64,000 nucleotides of DNA from Vibrio chagasii. GTDB lineage: Bacteria > Pseudomonadota > Gammaproteobacteria > Enterobacterales > Vibrionaceae. Position numbers and translations under genes: made by a program. Below the pieces are notes generated by a model. That model had not been told where the DNA came from, ran no database searches, and saw only the letters and a list, made by a program, of their open reading frames with translations. The stretch is taken from the NCBI RefSeq assembly GCF_024347355.1, contig NZ_AP025465.1, positions 2,418,001 to 2,482,000 of the forward strand, given 5' to 3'. Shown here piece after piece: positions 34,431-42,226 of this stretch (the first letter of the stretch is position 1; every line of letters starts with the position of its first letter).

Positions 34431-35186
34431 AATTGTTTGTTCAATCATTTTTTTGCGTTTTAGCCAAAATGTTATTGCCCCGATAGGTATTGTAAAAGTA
34501 AATATAAACGGAGCGAATTCGCTTGCAGCACCAGCACCAAAACCAAGGAGTTTTATTGTTGCTATTTTCGTGGCTATTTCGCCAGTAGTCCAATTCATTG
34601 CTATCGCACCGAGACCAACAAACGACAATAAGTACCAGCGCCATTTTTTCTCTATGGGGGTTCGGTAAACAAAAAAGCAAGTTACGATCATGAAGATTGG
34701 AGTAACTACTGTTAGTGCAAATATTAAAACCCTAGAAATACTTATTTCTGCATTACCAAAAGAGTTTAATACCTTTTGTGATTCATTGGTTCGATAAACA
34801 TTAACTCCAGTCACCAAAATCTTTCCATCTTGCTTCATCATGGAAACACTTGATATTGACCAATCTACTTCAAATTTAGACTCAAACGAAAAATTCGCTG
34901 ACCAAACATCATTGAATGTACGAACATTTGAACCCATTAATTCAGTATTTAAAGGCTCACCTTCTGGAAAAAATCCAGACAATTTATCCAGTTCTTCAAC
35001 TGTTACTTTGGCAAGAAGCTCTGGATGCATTTGAGATTTTATGTACTCATAATTCTTTAATCGAAGTTGTTCTAAATAGCCCTTGGCAAAAGATGATTCT
35101 TCCTTTGGAACTATCGACTCTTTAATATCTTCGTACGAACACCCCACCACGAGTAATGAAAAAATGATGGCTATTATATACTTCAC
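34398..35186 (-). CDS. Cassette-encoded lipoprotein/membrane protein
   Basis: A 262-residue protein with a lipoprotein signal (MKYIIAIIFSLLVVGC, Cys16), a periplasmic region to about residue 150, then three membrane helices (ISRVLIFALTVVTPIFMIVT, WYLLSFVGLGAIAM, FIFTFTIPIGAITFWL). The last ten residues (ANKASQQDAA) are translated from the attC itself. No family recognised. It is an integron cassette gene. Confidence 0.65.
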   Translation of the reverse strand: MKYIIAIIFSLLVVGCSYEDIKESIVPKEESSFAKGYLEQLRLKNYEYIKSQMHPELLAKVTVEELDKLSGFFPEGEPLNTELMGSNVRTFNDVWSANFSFESKFEVDWSISSVSMMKQDGKILVTGVNVYRTNESQKVLNSFGNAEISISRVLIFALTVVTPIFMIVTCFFVYRTPIEKKWRWYLLSFVGLGAIAMNWTTGEIATKIATIKLLGFGAGAASEFAPFIFTFTIPIGAITFWLKRKKMIEQTIANKASQQDAA

Positions 35187-35208
35187 TTGTTTGATCTCTC
35201 GATAAGGT

Positions 35209-35309
35209 TGCTAACGCCTTACTAATGGGCGCATAAATGCTTGGCTAAAATTAGCGACGAAGGAGCGCAAGCCAAGCGTTTTGCGTCCTTTTGAGTAACT
35301 TGTTAGTTG
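35209..35309 (-). repeat. Integron attC site
   Basis: Minus strand: CAACTAACAAGTTACTC at the R'' end, complementary arms GCTTGGCTTGCGC / TTAGCCAAGC in the middle, AAGGCGTTAGC at the R' end. About 100 nt. Confidence 0.85.
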
Positions 35310-35689
35310 CCGTTTTTGCAGAGGTATTTTAGTAACTCTGTGTAATTCGCTAATACTAAATTTACGGCTTCATCCATATTGTAAGATTCATCATCAATCA
35401 TTTCAGCATCGTGATAAATCCGATACAATTTTCCATTAGCGCCATCATTTATGTTTATAAAATATGGATCACCGGAACCAAGTGAGCAACTAGCTACAGG
35501 TATGTATCCAAATTTCTTTACTGCGATTCCAGGATAAAACTCGTTAGCTTCGTTGAGGATTTGATTTTCATCGAGTAGTTTAAGGTTACCACCATCTAAC
35601 TCAGATAGATCAGCGGACTCTGGAATTTCACAGTATTTCCCCACTAATTCATTTTTAATTATGAAAGCTTTCCAATACTCCGGAATCAA
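35303..35689 (-). CDS. SMI1/KNR4-like (SUKH) cassette protein
   Basis: A protein of about 128 residues with a SUKH-like pattern: IPEYWKAFIIKNELVGKYCE, IPESADLSELDGGNLKLL, SCSLGSGDPYFININDGANG, LYRIYHDAEM. The open frame extends upstream to an ATG at 35722, but that ATG belongs to the end of the adjacent IS110 element. The natural start is probably the TTG at 35689, preceded by AGGGAGA. It is a cassette gene; SUKH proteins are often immunity proteins against secreted toxins, but no toxin is nearby. Confidence 0.7.
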   Translation of the reverse strand: MIPEYWKAFIIKNELVGKYCEIPESADLSELDGGNLKLLDENQILNEANEFYPGIAVKKFGYIPVASCSLGSGDPYFININDGANGKLYRIYHDAEMIDDESYNMDEAVNLVLANYTELLKYLCKNGN

Positions 35690-35782
35690 AGCCAATCTCC
35701 CTAGGCAACTAACGAATGACATGGATTCCCCCTACCGAGGATCTGCCACACTTATGTGGTACTTAATTGTACCGGAGGCACC

Positions 35783-36808
35783 ATGTCTAATTATTCTTAT
35801 TTCTGCGGTATCGACCTAGCCAAAAACCACTTTAGTCTTCATGCCGTAGACCAAAACGGTAAGGTCATACTTCATAAGTCAGTAACTCGCTCTAAACTGC
35901 TGACTACAATAGCAAATATGCCACTCATGCGTATAGGCGTTGAAGCGTGTGGTGGTGCACATTATTGGGCAAGAACACTCAATAAACTGGGTCACGACGC
36001 CCGTATTATGGCCGTTAAATACGTAGTTCCTTATCGAACTAAGGGAAAGAACGACCTTAATGATGCTGCTGCCATATGCGAAGCTGTTCAGCGCCCATCA
36101 ACTCGCTTTGTGCCCGTAAAATCCCCCGAGCAACAAGCCATCCTATCGATACATAGAATGAGAGAACATTGGGTTCGTGAACGCACCGCGCTTATGAATC
36201 GCATGCGTGCCCTGCTTTCTGAATTCGGATTAATCATTCCTGTTGGTCGCTCTTCATTGATGAAACAGGTTCCCTTAATGCTCGAAGATGCAGAAAATGA
36301 ACTGCCACACCTCGCAAGAACGGTGATAGCCGATGCTTATCATCACCTTGACGAACTCAATCAACGTATCGCCGATACTGAGCAAGTCTTCGATTCTTTT
36401 GCTAAGGTCAGCACTAATGTTCAACGAGTGATGAAGGTTCGGGGCATTGGTCCTCAGACCGCGACTGCGATACTCGCTTCGATAGGCAATGGCACTCAAT
36501 TTGATAAAAGCCGTGATTTTTCTGCATGGCTAGGCTTAGTACCAAAGCAATATTCCACAGGAGGAAAGCCTCGTTTAGGCCGGATAACCAAACACGGCGA
36601 CAAATATTTGCGAACACTATTAGTTCACGGGGCAAGGACCGTGATTGCCAACCTTGGCGACAAGCAAGATAAGTTAAGTCAGTGGTGTCGAGGCGTTCTA
36701 GAGCGCAGAGGAATGAATCGAGCGATAGTGGCACTTGCCGCGAAGAACGCACGAATTATATGGTCGCTTTTACACAATCAAACAGAATATGAAAACTATG
36801 CTGCTTAA
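35783..36808 (+). CDS. IS110-family transposase (element A)
   Basis: A 341-residue DEDD recombinase: FCGIDLAKNHFSLHAVD (first Asp), GVEACGGAHYWARTL (Glu), KNDLNDAAAICEAVQRP (Asp-Asp), and the C-terminal transposase_20 domain VMKVRGIGPQTATAILASIG, FSAWLGLVPKQYSTGGKPRLG with the conserved serine region. The ATG at 35783 follows GGAGGCACC. It inserts without target duplication and, by recent work on IS110 elements, is guided by an element-encoded bridge RNA. Confidence 0.9.
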   Translation: MSNYSYFCGIDLAKNHFSLHAVDQNGKVILHKSVTRSKLLTTIANMPLMRIGVEACGGAHYWARTLNKLGHDARIMAVKYVVPYRTKGKNDLNDAAAICEAVQRPSTRFVPVKSPEQQAILSIHRMREHWVRERTALMNRMRALLSEFGLIIPVGRSSLMKQVPLMLEDAENELPHLARTVIADAYHHLDELNQRIADTEQVFDSFAKVSTNVQRVMKVRGIGPQTATAILASIGNGTQFDKSRDFSAWLGLVPKQYSTGGKPRLGRITKHGDKYLRTLLVHGARTVIANLGDKQDKLSQWCRGVLERRGMNRAIVALAAKNARIIWSLLHNQTEYENYAA

Positions 36809-37074
36809 GTAAAAACTTAAGCAGCATAAAGAGTTAAACCCACCGGGTCATTGCAGACGCTAATGATGGAGATAGGTTAAGACCACTTGCGGAGAGCCTG
36901 TTAATGCGGCGGACACACTAGATGTCATCTAACGAATAAGGCACCGCAGTCGCGCAAAGTCATCAGGGCCACGACGTATGCGAATCGTCGATAAGTAGGC
37001 CGAATGTAGAGCGGCAGTCCAAAACCCATCAACATAAGTTTAGCGGATGTTTGACAACCGGGGGAATCCATGTA
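36809..37074 (+). ncRNA. Candidate bridge RNA region of element A
   Basis: The 266-bp non-coding 3' end between the transposase stop and the right end. IS1111-type elements carry their structured guide (bridge) RNA here. Short complementary arms are visible (for example GATTCGCATACG-like pairings around CGTATGCGAATCGTCG), but I have not folded it. Boundaries are those of the non-coding segment, not of the RNA. Confidence 0.35.
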
Positions 37075-37187
37075 GCCCTGTTAAGGGGTGAGCAACGCAA
37101 TACAAAAGTTACCGCACACCATCCAATCACTTAAACCAACGCATAATGAAAATGCCACGCGTTGCGAATCCCTCTTGAACAGTTTGT
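37075..37187 (-). repeat. VCR-type attC site, interrupted at both ends by IS110 elements
   Basis: Minus strand: CAAACTGTTCAAGAGGGATT at one end, GCAACGCGTGGCATTTTC inside, TATTGCGTTGCTCACCCC and TTAACAGGGC at the other end. This is the common long vibrio repeat. Its R'' end continues, after two IS elements, at 39653-39663 (CTATAACAAG on the minus strand), and its R' end is interrupted by element A. Confidence 0.9.
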
Positions 37188-37392
37188 ATGGATAATAAGC
37201 ACTCCAATCGGGTAAGGTGAGACCCAGACTTTAGCTGCAACTAAAGTTCTTCTATCTGGTAGTTCGATTAAACGATGGCTCCTCTATTGAGAGACCGGTA
37301 ACAAGTACGAACGTCAGATAGAACTCCAAGCACCACACTCGAATAGTCTTCTGGGTCTCGAGCCCGCATTTGCAAGCAAGAGTTAGCTTATT
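37188..37392 (+). ncRNA. Candidate bridge RNA region of element B
   Basis: A 205-bp 5' non-coding region with strong local pairing potential: GTGAGACCCAGAC near its start against GTCTTCTGGGTCTCGAG near its end, and ACTTTAGCTGCAACTAAAGT as an inner hairpin. In the IS110 subgroup the bridge RNA is transcribed from this side. Not folded. Confidence 0.4.
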
Positions 37393-38349
37393 ATGAATAC
37401 AAACACACTTCAAAACATTAATGTTGGCGTTGATACTGGTAAGTCACAATTAGACATCTATGTCCGTCCACTCGACATTTACTTCACCGTACCAAACACC
37501 GATAAAGGCATCAGCGATGCCATTAAAATCATTAAGAAACACAAACCTCAACGCGTCGTCATCGAGGCTACAGGTCGATTAGAAATGCCTTTCATACTCG
37601 CCTGCGATAAAGCCAAATTGCCTTATGTCGTAGCCAATCCACTACGTATTAAAAGGTTTGCTGAAGCCATTGGTCAACGAGCTAAGAACGACCGTTTAGA
37701 TGCCGAACTCATCGCACATTATGCCGAACGAGTTCAGCCCGAACTTACCAAGCTAAAAAGCGAAAACATACGACTTATGAGTGACTTAGTCACGAGGCGG
37801 AACCAACTACTCACCATGCAAACCATGGAAAGAAACCGACTACAAATATTACCCAAAAACATCTCATCGACTATTACTCCGATTCTAACCGCTCTAAAAA
37901 ATCAGCTTGAGAAAGTTGAGGCAAAGATAGAAAAGCTGATTGAGAGCTGCCCTGAGTATCAAGCTAAGAACACCATCCTTCAAAGCATGCCTGGCGTAGG
38001 AAAGATCCTAGCCGCCTCCCTAATTAGCAATGTACCCGAACTCGGTTTTATCACTAACAAGCAAGCCTCTTCTCTCATTGGCGTCGCACCTATAACAAGA
38101 GAGAGCGGACGCTTCAAAGGCAAACGGATGATAAAAGGAGGTCGACCTCAAGTTAGAACAGTCATGTACATGGCAATGATGTCGGCTATCCAATGCAACC
38201 CTGTATTTAAGGCTACTTATGAACGATTACTTGCGGCAGGAAAACCTAAAAAAGTAGCGATAGTTGCCTGCATGAGAAAGATGGTTGTGATACTCAATTC
38301 AATGTTAAGAGACGGCGCAATGTGGGATAAAGATAGCGTCAAAAATTAA
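37393..38349 (+). CDS. IS110-family transposase (element B)
   Basis: A 318-residue DEDD recombinase: INVGVDTGKSQLDIYVRP, VIEATGRLEMPFILACDKA, QRAKNDRLDAELIAHYAERV and the C-terminal domain MPGVGKILAASLISNVPELG, ASSLIGVAPITRESGRFKGK. All acidic positions of the RuvC-like domain appear present. It is quite different from the other three transposases here. Confidence 0.9.
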   Translation: MNTNTLQNINVGVDTGKSQLDIYVRPLDIYFTVPNTDKGISDAIKIIKKHKPQRVVIEATGRLEMPFILACDKAKLPYVVANPLRIKRFAEAIGQRAKNDRLDAELIAHYAERVQPELTKLKSENIRLMSDLVTRRNQLLTMQTMERNRLQILPKNISSTITPILTALKNQLEKVEAKIEKLIESCPEYQAKNTILQSMPGVGKILAASLISNVPELGFITNKQASSLIGVAPITRESGRFKGKRMIKGGRPQVRTVMYMAMMSAIQCNPVFKATYERLLAAGKPKKVAIVACMRKMVVILNSMLRDGAMWDKDSVKN

Positions 38350-38371
38350 CTATTGACGCCATAGTCTCTTA

Positions 38372-38561
38372 TATGGACTCCCCCGTTTCAACAAAAAGAA
38401 CGATAGATATTCGCGTGCTTATATACGAGCTACTATTGAGGAGCTACCTCTGCTCAATGATAATTTCGGCTGTTAGGGTACAATGCTTGTTAGCGAGCTT
38501 TTCCTCTTTCGACTATTCTGTATCACCTAACTTTTATCTTACGCTTCATTTTGTCAAACTG
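38372..38561 (-). ncRNA. Candidate bridge RNA region of element C
   Basis: The 190-bp non-coding 3' end between the transposase stop and the left end, where IS1111-type elements carry their guide RNA. Contains AGAGCATAGATGCTCT as one hairpin at the ORF end. Not folded. Confidence 0.3.
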
Positions 38562-39590
38562 TCAGAGCATAGATGCTCTATACTCCGTATCAGATTTAAG
38601 CATAGCAAAAGCGGTACGAACTGTTTTATTTGCCAGCGCTACCGCTGCACATTTTTTACCTCTACGTACTACTAATGCTTGTAGCCACTGTTCTTTCTTT
38701 GTTTTAGCATCGCGTTTTACGACTTGCTGAACCACAGACATTGCGCCAGTAATTAATAGGCTGCGCAACGTTGAGTTTTTCCGTTTATCAATATGTCCCA
38801 ACTTCGCTTTACCACCAGAAGAATGTTGGAGTGGTGTTAAGCCAATACAAGCGGAAACATCTTTTCCCTTTTTAAACTGACCAAGTTCTCCTGATGCCAA
38901 AGCAATGTACAAATGAACTGCGTTTAACTTACCGATACCTTCAATCTTCATTAACTTTTGGCATTCTTGGATTGACCTTATCCATTGATCAAGGGAATGA
39001 TCATAAGTATCAATGGCTTCGCACAAAACCAAATATAAGTCGAGTGACACTTTCAGCATATGCCTAAAATCAGCTGTTAGCTCATTGTCCGCGTCTTCCA
39101 AAATCAGCTCTATCGATTGAGTAAAGCCTTGATGGTTCCTCGAGACTGGAAGATTAAACTCCCTCATCAATCCTATTAATTGATTTTTTAATGCCGTCCG
39201 TTGTTTAACAGCTTGCTCTCGTAATTTCAGCATTGATTGCGCTTGCTGTTGGCTATTCGTCTTACCAGAAACGAAAGTTACTTCAGGTAACTGTGAGGCT
39301 TGAATGATCGCTAAAGCGTCATTCTTATCTGTTTTTTGATTCTGACGAACCGCTTTAACCAAACGAGAGGAAATTAACTTCGAAGTGTGGCCTAAAGATG
39401 TGGCAATTTGATTCCAATAATTAGAGCTTGCGCAAGCTTCAAACACCACCAGAGAGGGTGACAGATTACTGAGATAAGCGCTGAACTGTTTCGGTGTCAT
39501 TTCTCGATTAGATTGCACCTTTTTATCTGCGTAAACGCAAACTTGAATAACCTTAGCGGCTAGATCAACGCCAATAATGAGATTTTTCAT
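38562..39590 (-). CDS. IS110-family transposase (element C)
   Basis: A 342-residue DEDD recombinase: MKNLIIGVDLAAKVIQVCVY, VVFEACASSNYWNQIATSLG, QKTDKNDALAIIQASQLPEV, MKIEGIGKLNAVHLYIALAS, VSACIGLTPLQHSSGGKAKL. Start at ATG 39590 with GGGAG upstream; the frame is open 20 codons further but into the IS end. Confidence 0.9.
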   Translation of the reverse strand: MKNLIIGVDLAAKVIQVCVYADKKVQSNREMTPKQFSAYLSNLSPSLVVFEACASSNYWNQIATSLGHTSKLISSRLVKAVRQNQKTDKNDALAIIQASQLPEVTFVSGKTNSQQQAQSMLKLREQAVKQRTALKNQLIGLMREFNLPVSRNHQGFTQSIELILEDADNELTADFRHMLKVSLDLYLVLCEAIDTYDHSLDQWIRSIQECQKLMKIEGIGKLNAVHLYIALASGELGQFKKGKDVSACIGLTPLQHSSGGKAKLGHIDKRKNSTLRSLLITGAMSVVQQVVKRDAKTKKEQWLQALVVRRGKKCAAVALANKTVRTAFAMLKSDTEYRASML

Positions 39591-39658
39591 AATCAGACTC
39601 CCGTGTTGCTTCCTATTAAAAGATAGGCGGATTGGGGATGGGGAGTCCAATCATCTTG

Positions 39659-40075
39659 TTATAGCGCTTTGCCGTTTACAAGTGACCAATGATGAGGCAT
39701 TAATTCTCGTATAGTTTTGAAAACCAATGCATTCTCTGGAGTTGTTATAGCTGCTTTGACATCCCCACCCCAGTGGACAAGACGCTCTTGGCAAACTCCG
39801 CATGGTGACAAGATTAGAAATTCATCGTTCTCGTTCTCACGACACAGACATAATGAGTGAGTCACTCGCTCATTGAGTTTGTGAGCCTCTAAATAAGCAC
39901 CCACTTCCATGCATAGTGAAAGAGCATCGTTTTTAATATCAGGAGCAATACTTGTTAATATTTTTCCTGACTCTGTTCTAACAGCCGCAGCACCACCCCA
40001 ACCAGAAGGATATCGCATATTTACTAGTTCTATTGCTGCTTGATACAGCTCTTTTTCGATATTTTCCATGACCAT
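39659..40075 (-). CDS. Cytidine deaminase-like cassette protein
   Basis: A 138-residue zinc hydrolase of the cytidine deaminase fold. The zinc/catalytic motifs are CMEVGAYLEAH (Cys ligand plus catalytic Glu) and PCGVCQERLVHW (two Cys ligands), as in tetrameric cytidine deaminases and blasticidin-S-deaminase relatives. Substrate not predictable. It is an integron cassette with start GCGC.. and end ..GCGCTATAACAAG complementary. A second ATG two codons in (40069) is equally possible. IS elements have inserted on both sides of the cassette. Confidence 0.75.
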   Translation of the reverse strand: MVMENIEKELYQAAIELVNMRYPSGWGGAAAVRTESGKILTSIAPDIKNDALSLCMEVGAYLEAHKLNERVTHSLCLCRENENDEFLILSPCGVCQERLVHWGGDVKAAITTPENALVFKTIRELMPHHWSLVNGKAL

Positions 40076-40203
40076 CCATATTCAATTTTATCGAGCGCTA
40101 TAGACATAATGACCCCCACGAGGTGCTAGCCTCCAATTTCGTGGGTTAGCGTAAAGCCAGAGCCATAATTAGTGTGTTCAAACAACTAAATTTGGAGGCT
40201 AGC

Positions 40204-41358
40204 ATGAATAACGATAGCATAATTTTCATTGGCTTAGATACGCATAAGTCATTTATCCAAGTCGCCGTCCTGCAAGAGCAACGCGGGGCTACACCTGAAC
40301 ATTTGGGGCGAATAAAGTCTAACAAGTCCGCCCTCATTAAACTCACACAACAACTGCAATCTAAATATCCCAAAGCCACCCTCCATTTTGTCTATGAGGC
40401 TGGACCATGTGGATACTGGACTCACCGCCTGCTCACAAGCCTTGGGCACTGCTGCTATGTCGTTGCTCCTTCACTTATCCCTAAAAAGCCTGGTGACCGT
40501 GTGAAGACCGATAAACGAGATGCCGCTAAGCTTGCCAAACTCTTCAAGGCTGAAGAGCTCACCCCTATCTATGTTCCAGAAGCCGAAGATGAAGCCATAC
40601 GAGATCTCTCAAGAGCCCGAGAAACTGCTATGAAAGATCTCAAGGACGCTAAGTTCCAACTCAAAGGCTTTCTACTTCGCAATAATGTTCAAGCAACAGT
40701 GAATGACAACTGGTCTAAAAAGCATCTACGGTGGCTGACAGACCTCATTCTCCCTCACTATAGCCAACAGATCGTTCTGCAAGAGATGATCATGACTATC
40801 AGCGAGCGGATGCAAAGACTTCAGCGCCTCGATAATGAACTGCTCCATCAGGTAAAAAATTGGCGATACTATCCTGTCGTCAAAGCCATTCAAGCGATGC
40901 GCGGCGTCCGATTATTGGTCGCTCTTGGCACCATCGCCGAACTCGGTGATTTACGGCGGTTCGATCATCCTAGAAAACTAATGGCTTATCTGGGCCTCGT
41001 TCCAACCGAAAGCTCAAGTGGCGGTAAAACTCGACGCGGCAGCTTAACAAAGTGTGGCAACAGTCGAGCCAGACGGTTACTCGTTGAAGGCGCACACACC
41101 TATAAGCATAAAGCGAACATCTCTGTAGAGCTGCAACTAAGGCAAGAAGGGCTGCCTAAAGAGATAGTTGATATCGCTTGGCAAGCCCAGCAAAGGTTAT
41201 GTCGTCGTTACCAACGACTACTACAAAAAGGTAAACACCGAAATGTCGTTGTGGTCGCCATCGCAAGAGAGATGATCGCTTACATCTGGGCCATTGCGCG
41301 TGAAGTTGTCATCAGCGATGTGGATCCTAGAACTCGAATCGCTCGTTTACCGGCATGA
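40204..41358 (+). CDS. IS110-family transposase (element D)
   Basis: A 384-residue DEDD recombinase: IIFIGLDTHKSFIQVAVLQE, FVYEAGPCGYWTHRLLTSLG, KTDKRDAAKLAKLFKAEELT, IQAMRGVRLLVALGTIAELG, LMAYLGLVPTESSSGGKTRR. ATG 40204 lies 5 nt after GGAGG. Closest in style to transposases annotated as 'IS110 family' with an RLLVEGAHTYKH motif. Confidence 0.9.
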   Translation: MNNDSIIFIGLDTHKSFIQVAVLQEQRGATPEHLGRIKSNKSALIKLTQQLQSKYPKATLHFVYEAGPCGYWTHRLLTSLGHCCYVVAPSLIPKKPGDRVKTDKRDAAKLAKLFKAEELTPIYVPEAEDEAIRDLSRARETAMKDLKDAKFQLKGFLLRNNVQATVNDNWSKKHLRWLTDLILPHYSQQIVLQEMIMTISERMQRLQRLDNELLHQVKNWRYYPVVKAIQAMRGVRLLVALGTIAELGDLRRFDHPRKLMAYLGLVPTESSSGGKTRRGSLTKCGNSRARRLLVEGAHTYKHKANISVELQLRQEGLPKEIVDIAWQAQQRLCRRYQRLLQKGKHRNVVVVAIAREMIAYIWAIAREVVISDVDPRTRIARLPA

Positions 41359-41657
41359 AGACAGAATTAGTGTTATCGCATTGGATAAAGCATCGGGAGT
41401 GGCACAAACACCGACGGCGTTAGGACGGCAATATAGCTTCGGCTGTATTGAACCACGAGCATAGACTGAAGACAGGTGCTACGACGGAACAAGTAAGGTA
41501 GGCTCTACTCATCAAACGATGAGCAATCCACGTATATCAGCATGAGAACCGACGACATTACTTGCTTCATCTATGCGGTAACACTATCCCAAAATGAACA
41601 AAGGCTCTGAAATGAGGGAGCAGAAACTTCTACGTTTTTAATTGACAGTGGGGGTCA
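41359..41657 (+). ncRNA. Candidate bridge RNA region of element D
   Basis: A 299-bp non-coding 3' end with several hairpin candidates (for example GGCAATATAGCTTCGGCTGTATTG, given in pieces as ATATAGC / GCTGTAT; and ACTCATCAAACGATGAG). It has no ORF. IS1111-type position for a bridge RNA. Not folded. Confidence 0.4.
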
Positions 41658-41659
41658 TA

Positions 41660-41757
41660 TCAACGCCCAATTAAACTGTGAGTGAACGTGTGCCAAAATG
41701 GAGCGAAGCGAAATCGGCACGCGTTTGCGAATCAGACTTGAACGATTTGTTATAAAT
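41660..41757 (-). repeat. Integron attC site, interrupted by element D at R'
   Basis: Minus strand: TTATAACAAATCGTTCAAGT at R'', CGCAAACGCGTGCCG inside, GTTTAATTGGGCGTT at R'. VCR-like, about 98 nt. Confidence 0.85.
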
Positions 41758-42144
41758 CTAGTAACGCTGAATTAACTCAATTTCTTCACCATCTGGACCA
41801 CTATAAAACACAACTTTACTAATGTCTTTTTGACTATTCTTGCAACGTACAGTGAAAGGTCCACGTAATATACTTTGATTTTTATTACTCATATGAGAAA
41901 TTGCGGAGTCAAGACATTCTACAGACAATGCGAAATGAGCAATACATCCTCTACCTTTAGAGTTGTACTGCTCAAACGGAAAAAGCTCTATATACGAGTA
42001 TTCGCTTACTCTTAACTTAACATTCCCATTGTTACTGCCAAGTGTTCCGTCTACTTTGAAGCCAAATATATTTTCATAAAAATTGGTTGATTCTTCAATT
42101 GAAATACAACTGATTGCAATGTGACAAAGCTCGTTAATTTTCAA
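41758..42144 (-). CDS. VOC/glyoxalase-superfamily cassette protein
   Basis: A 128-residue single-domain VOC protein: LCHIAISCISIEESTNFYEN, IELFPFEQYNSKGRGCIAHF, VVFYSGPDGEEIELIQRY. The metal-ligand pattern H..E..H..E seems present (His in CHIAIS, Glu in YIELFP, His in CIAHFAL, Glu in EEIELI). Such proteins include glyoxalases, dioxygenases and antibiotic-binding proteins; the substrate is unknown. Integron cassette gene. Confidence 0.8.
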   Translation of the reverse strand: MKINELCHIAISCISIEESTNFYENIFGFKVDGTLGSNNGNVKLRVSEYSYIELFPFEQYNSKGRGCIAHFALSVECLDSAISHMSNKNQSILRGPFTVRCKNSQKDISKVVFYSGPDGEEIELIQRY

Positions 42145-42168
42145 AAAAAATGCCTCACTGAATTAGAT

Positions 42169-42226
42169 TTATAACGCCGCCTTCAGCCGCCGCCGAAGGC
42201 GGTCGGCTGGAAGGCTTTGTTATGTG
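42169..42226 (-). repeat. Integron attC site (short, highly paired)
   Basis: Minus strand: ATAACAAAGCCTTCCAGCCG start, CCTTCGGCGG loop, CGGCTGAAGGCGGCGTTAT end. At 58 nt it is almost a perfect hairpin and the clearest attC in the array. Confidence 0.92.

Larger units (their letters stand above)
35714..37074. mobile_element. IS110-family (IS1111-like) element A
   Basis: Ends carry short inverted sequences ATGGATTCCCC (left) and GGGGAATCCAT (right). The left flank is GTTAGTTGCC (cassette start, minus strand) and the right flank ends AACAGGGC (attC R' side), so the element sits exactly in the GGGC|GTT junction of an attC. It has a short 5' and a 266-bp 3' non-coding end, as in the IS1111 subgroup. 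Confidence 0.8.
37188..38371. mobile_element. IS110-family element B
   Basis: The segment between the attC remnant and the left end of element C. Its transposase has a 205-bp non-coding 5' side and almost no 3' side, the layout of the IS110 subgroup (as opposed to IS1111). The exact ends are uncertain by a few bases because the element directly abuts element C. Confidence 0.7.
38372..39651. mobile_element. IS110-family (IS1111-like) element C
   Basis: Ends carry TATGGACTCCCCC (left) and GGGGAGTCCAA (right) as short inverted repeats. The right end abuts TCTTGTTATAGCGC, the R'' end of the deaminase cassette attC. The transposase is on the minus strand, with 190 bp of non-coding sequence at its 3' side. 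Confidence 0.8.
40110..41657. mobile_element. IS110-family (IS1111-like) element D
   Basis: Ends carry TGACCCCCAC (left) and GTGGGGGTCA (right). The right end abuts ATCAACGCCC, the R' end of the VOC cassette attC; the left abuts the start of the deaminase cassette. The element is therefore inserted at the GTT side of that attC. It has a 300-bp 3' non-coding end. Confidence 0.8.
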
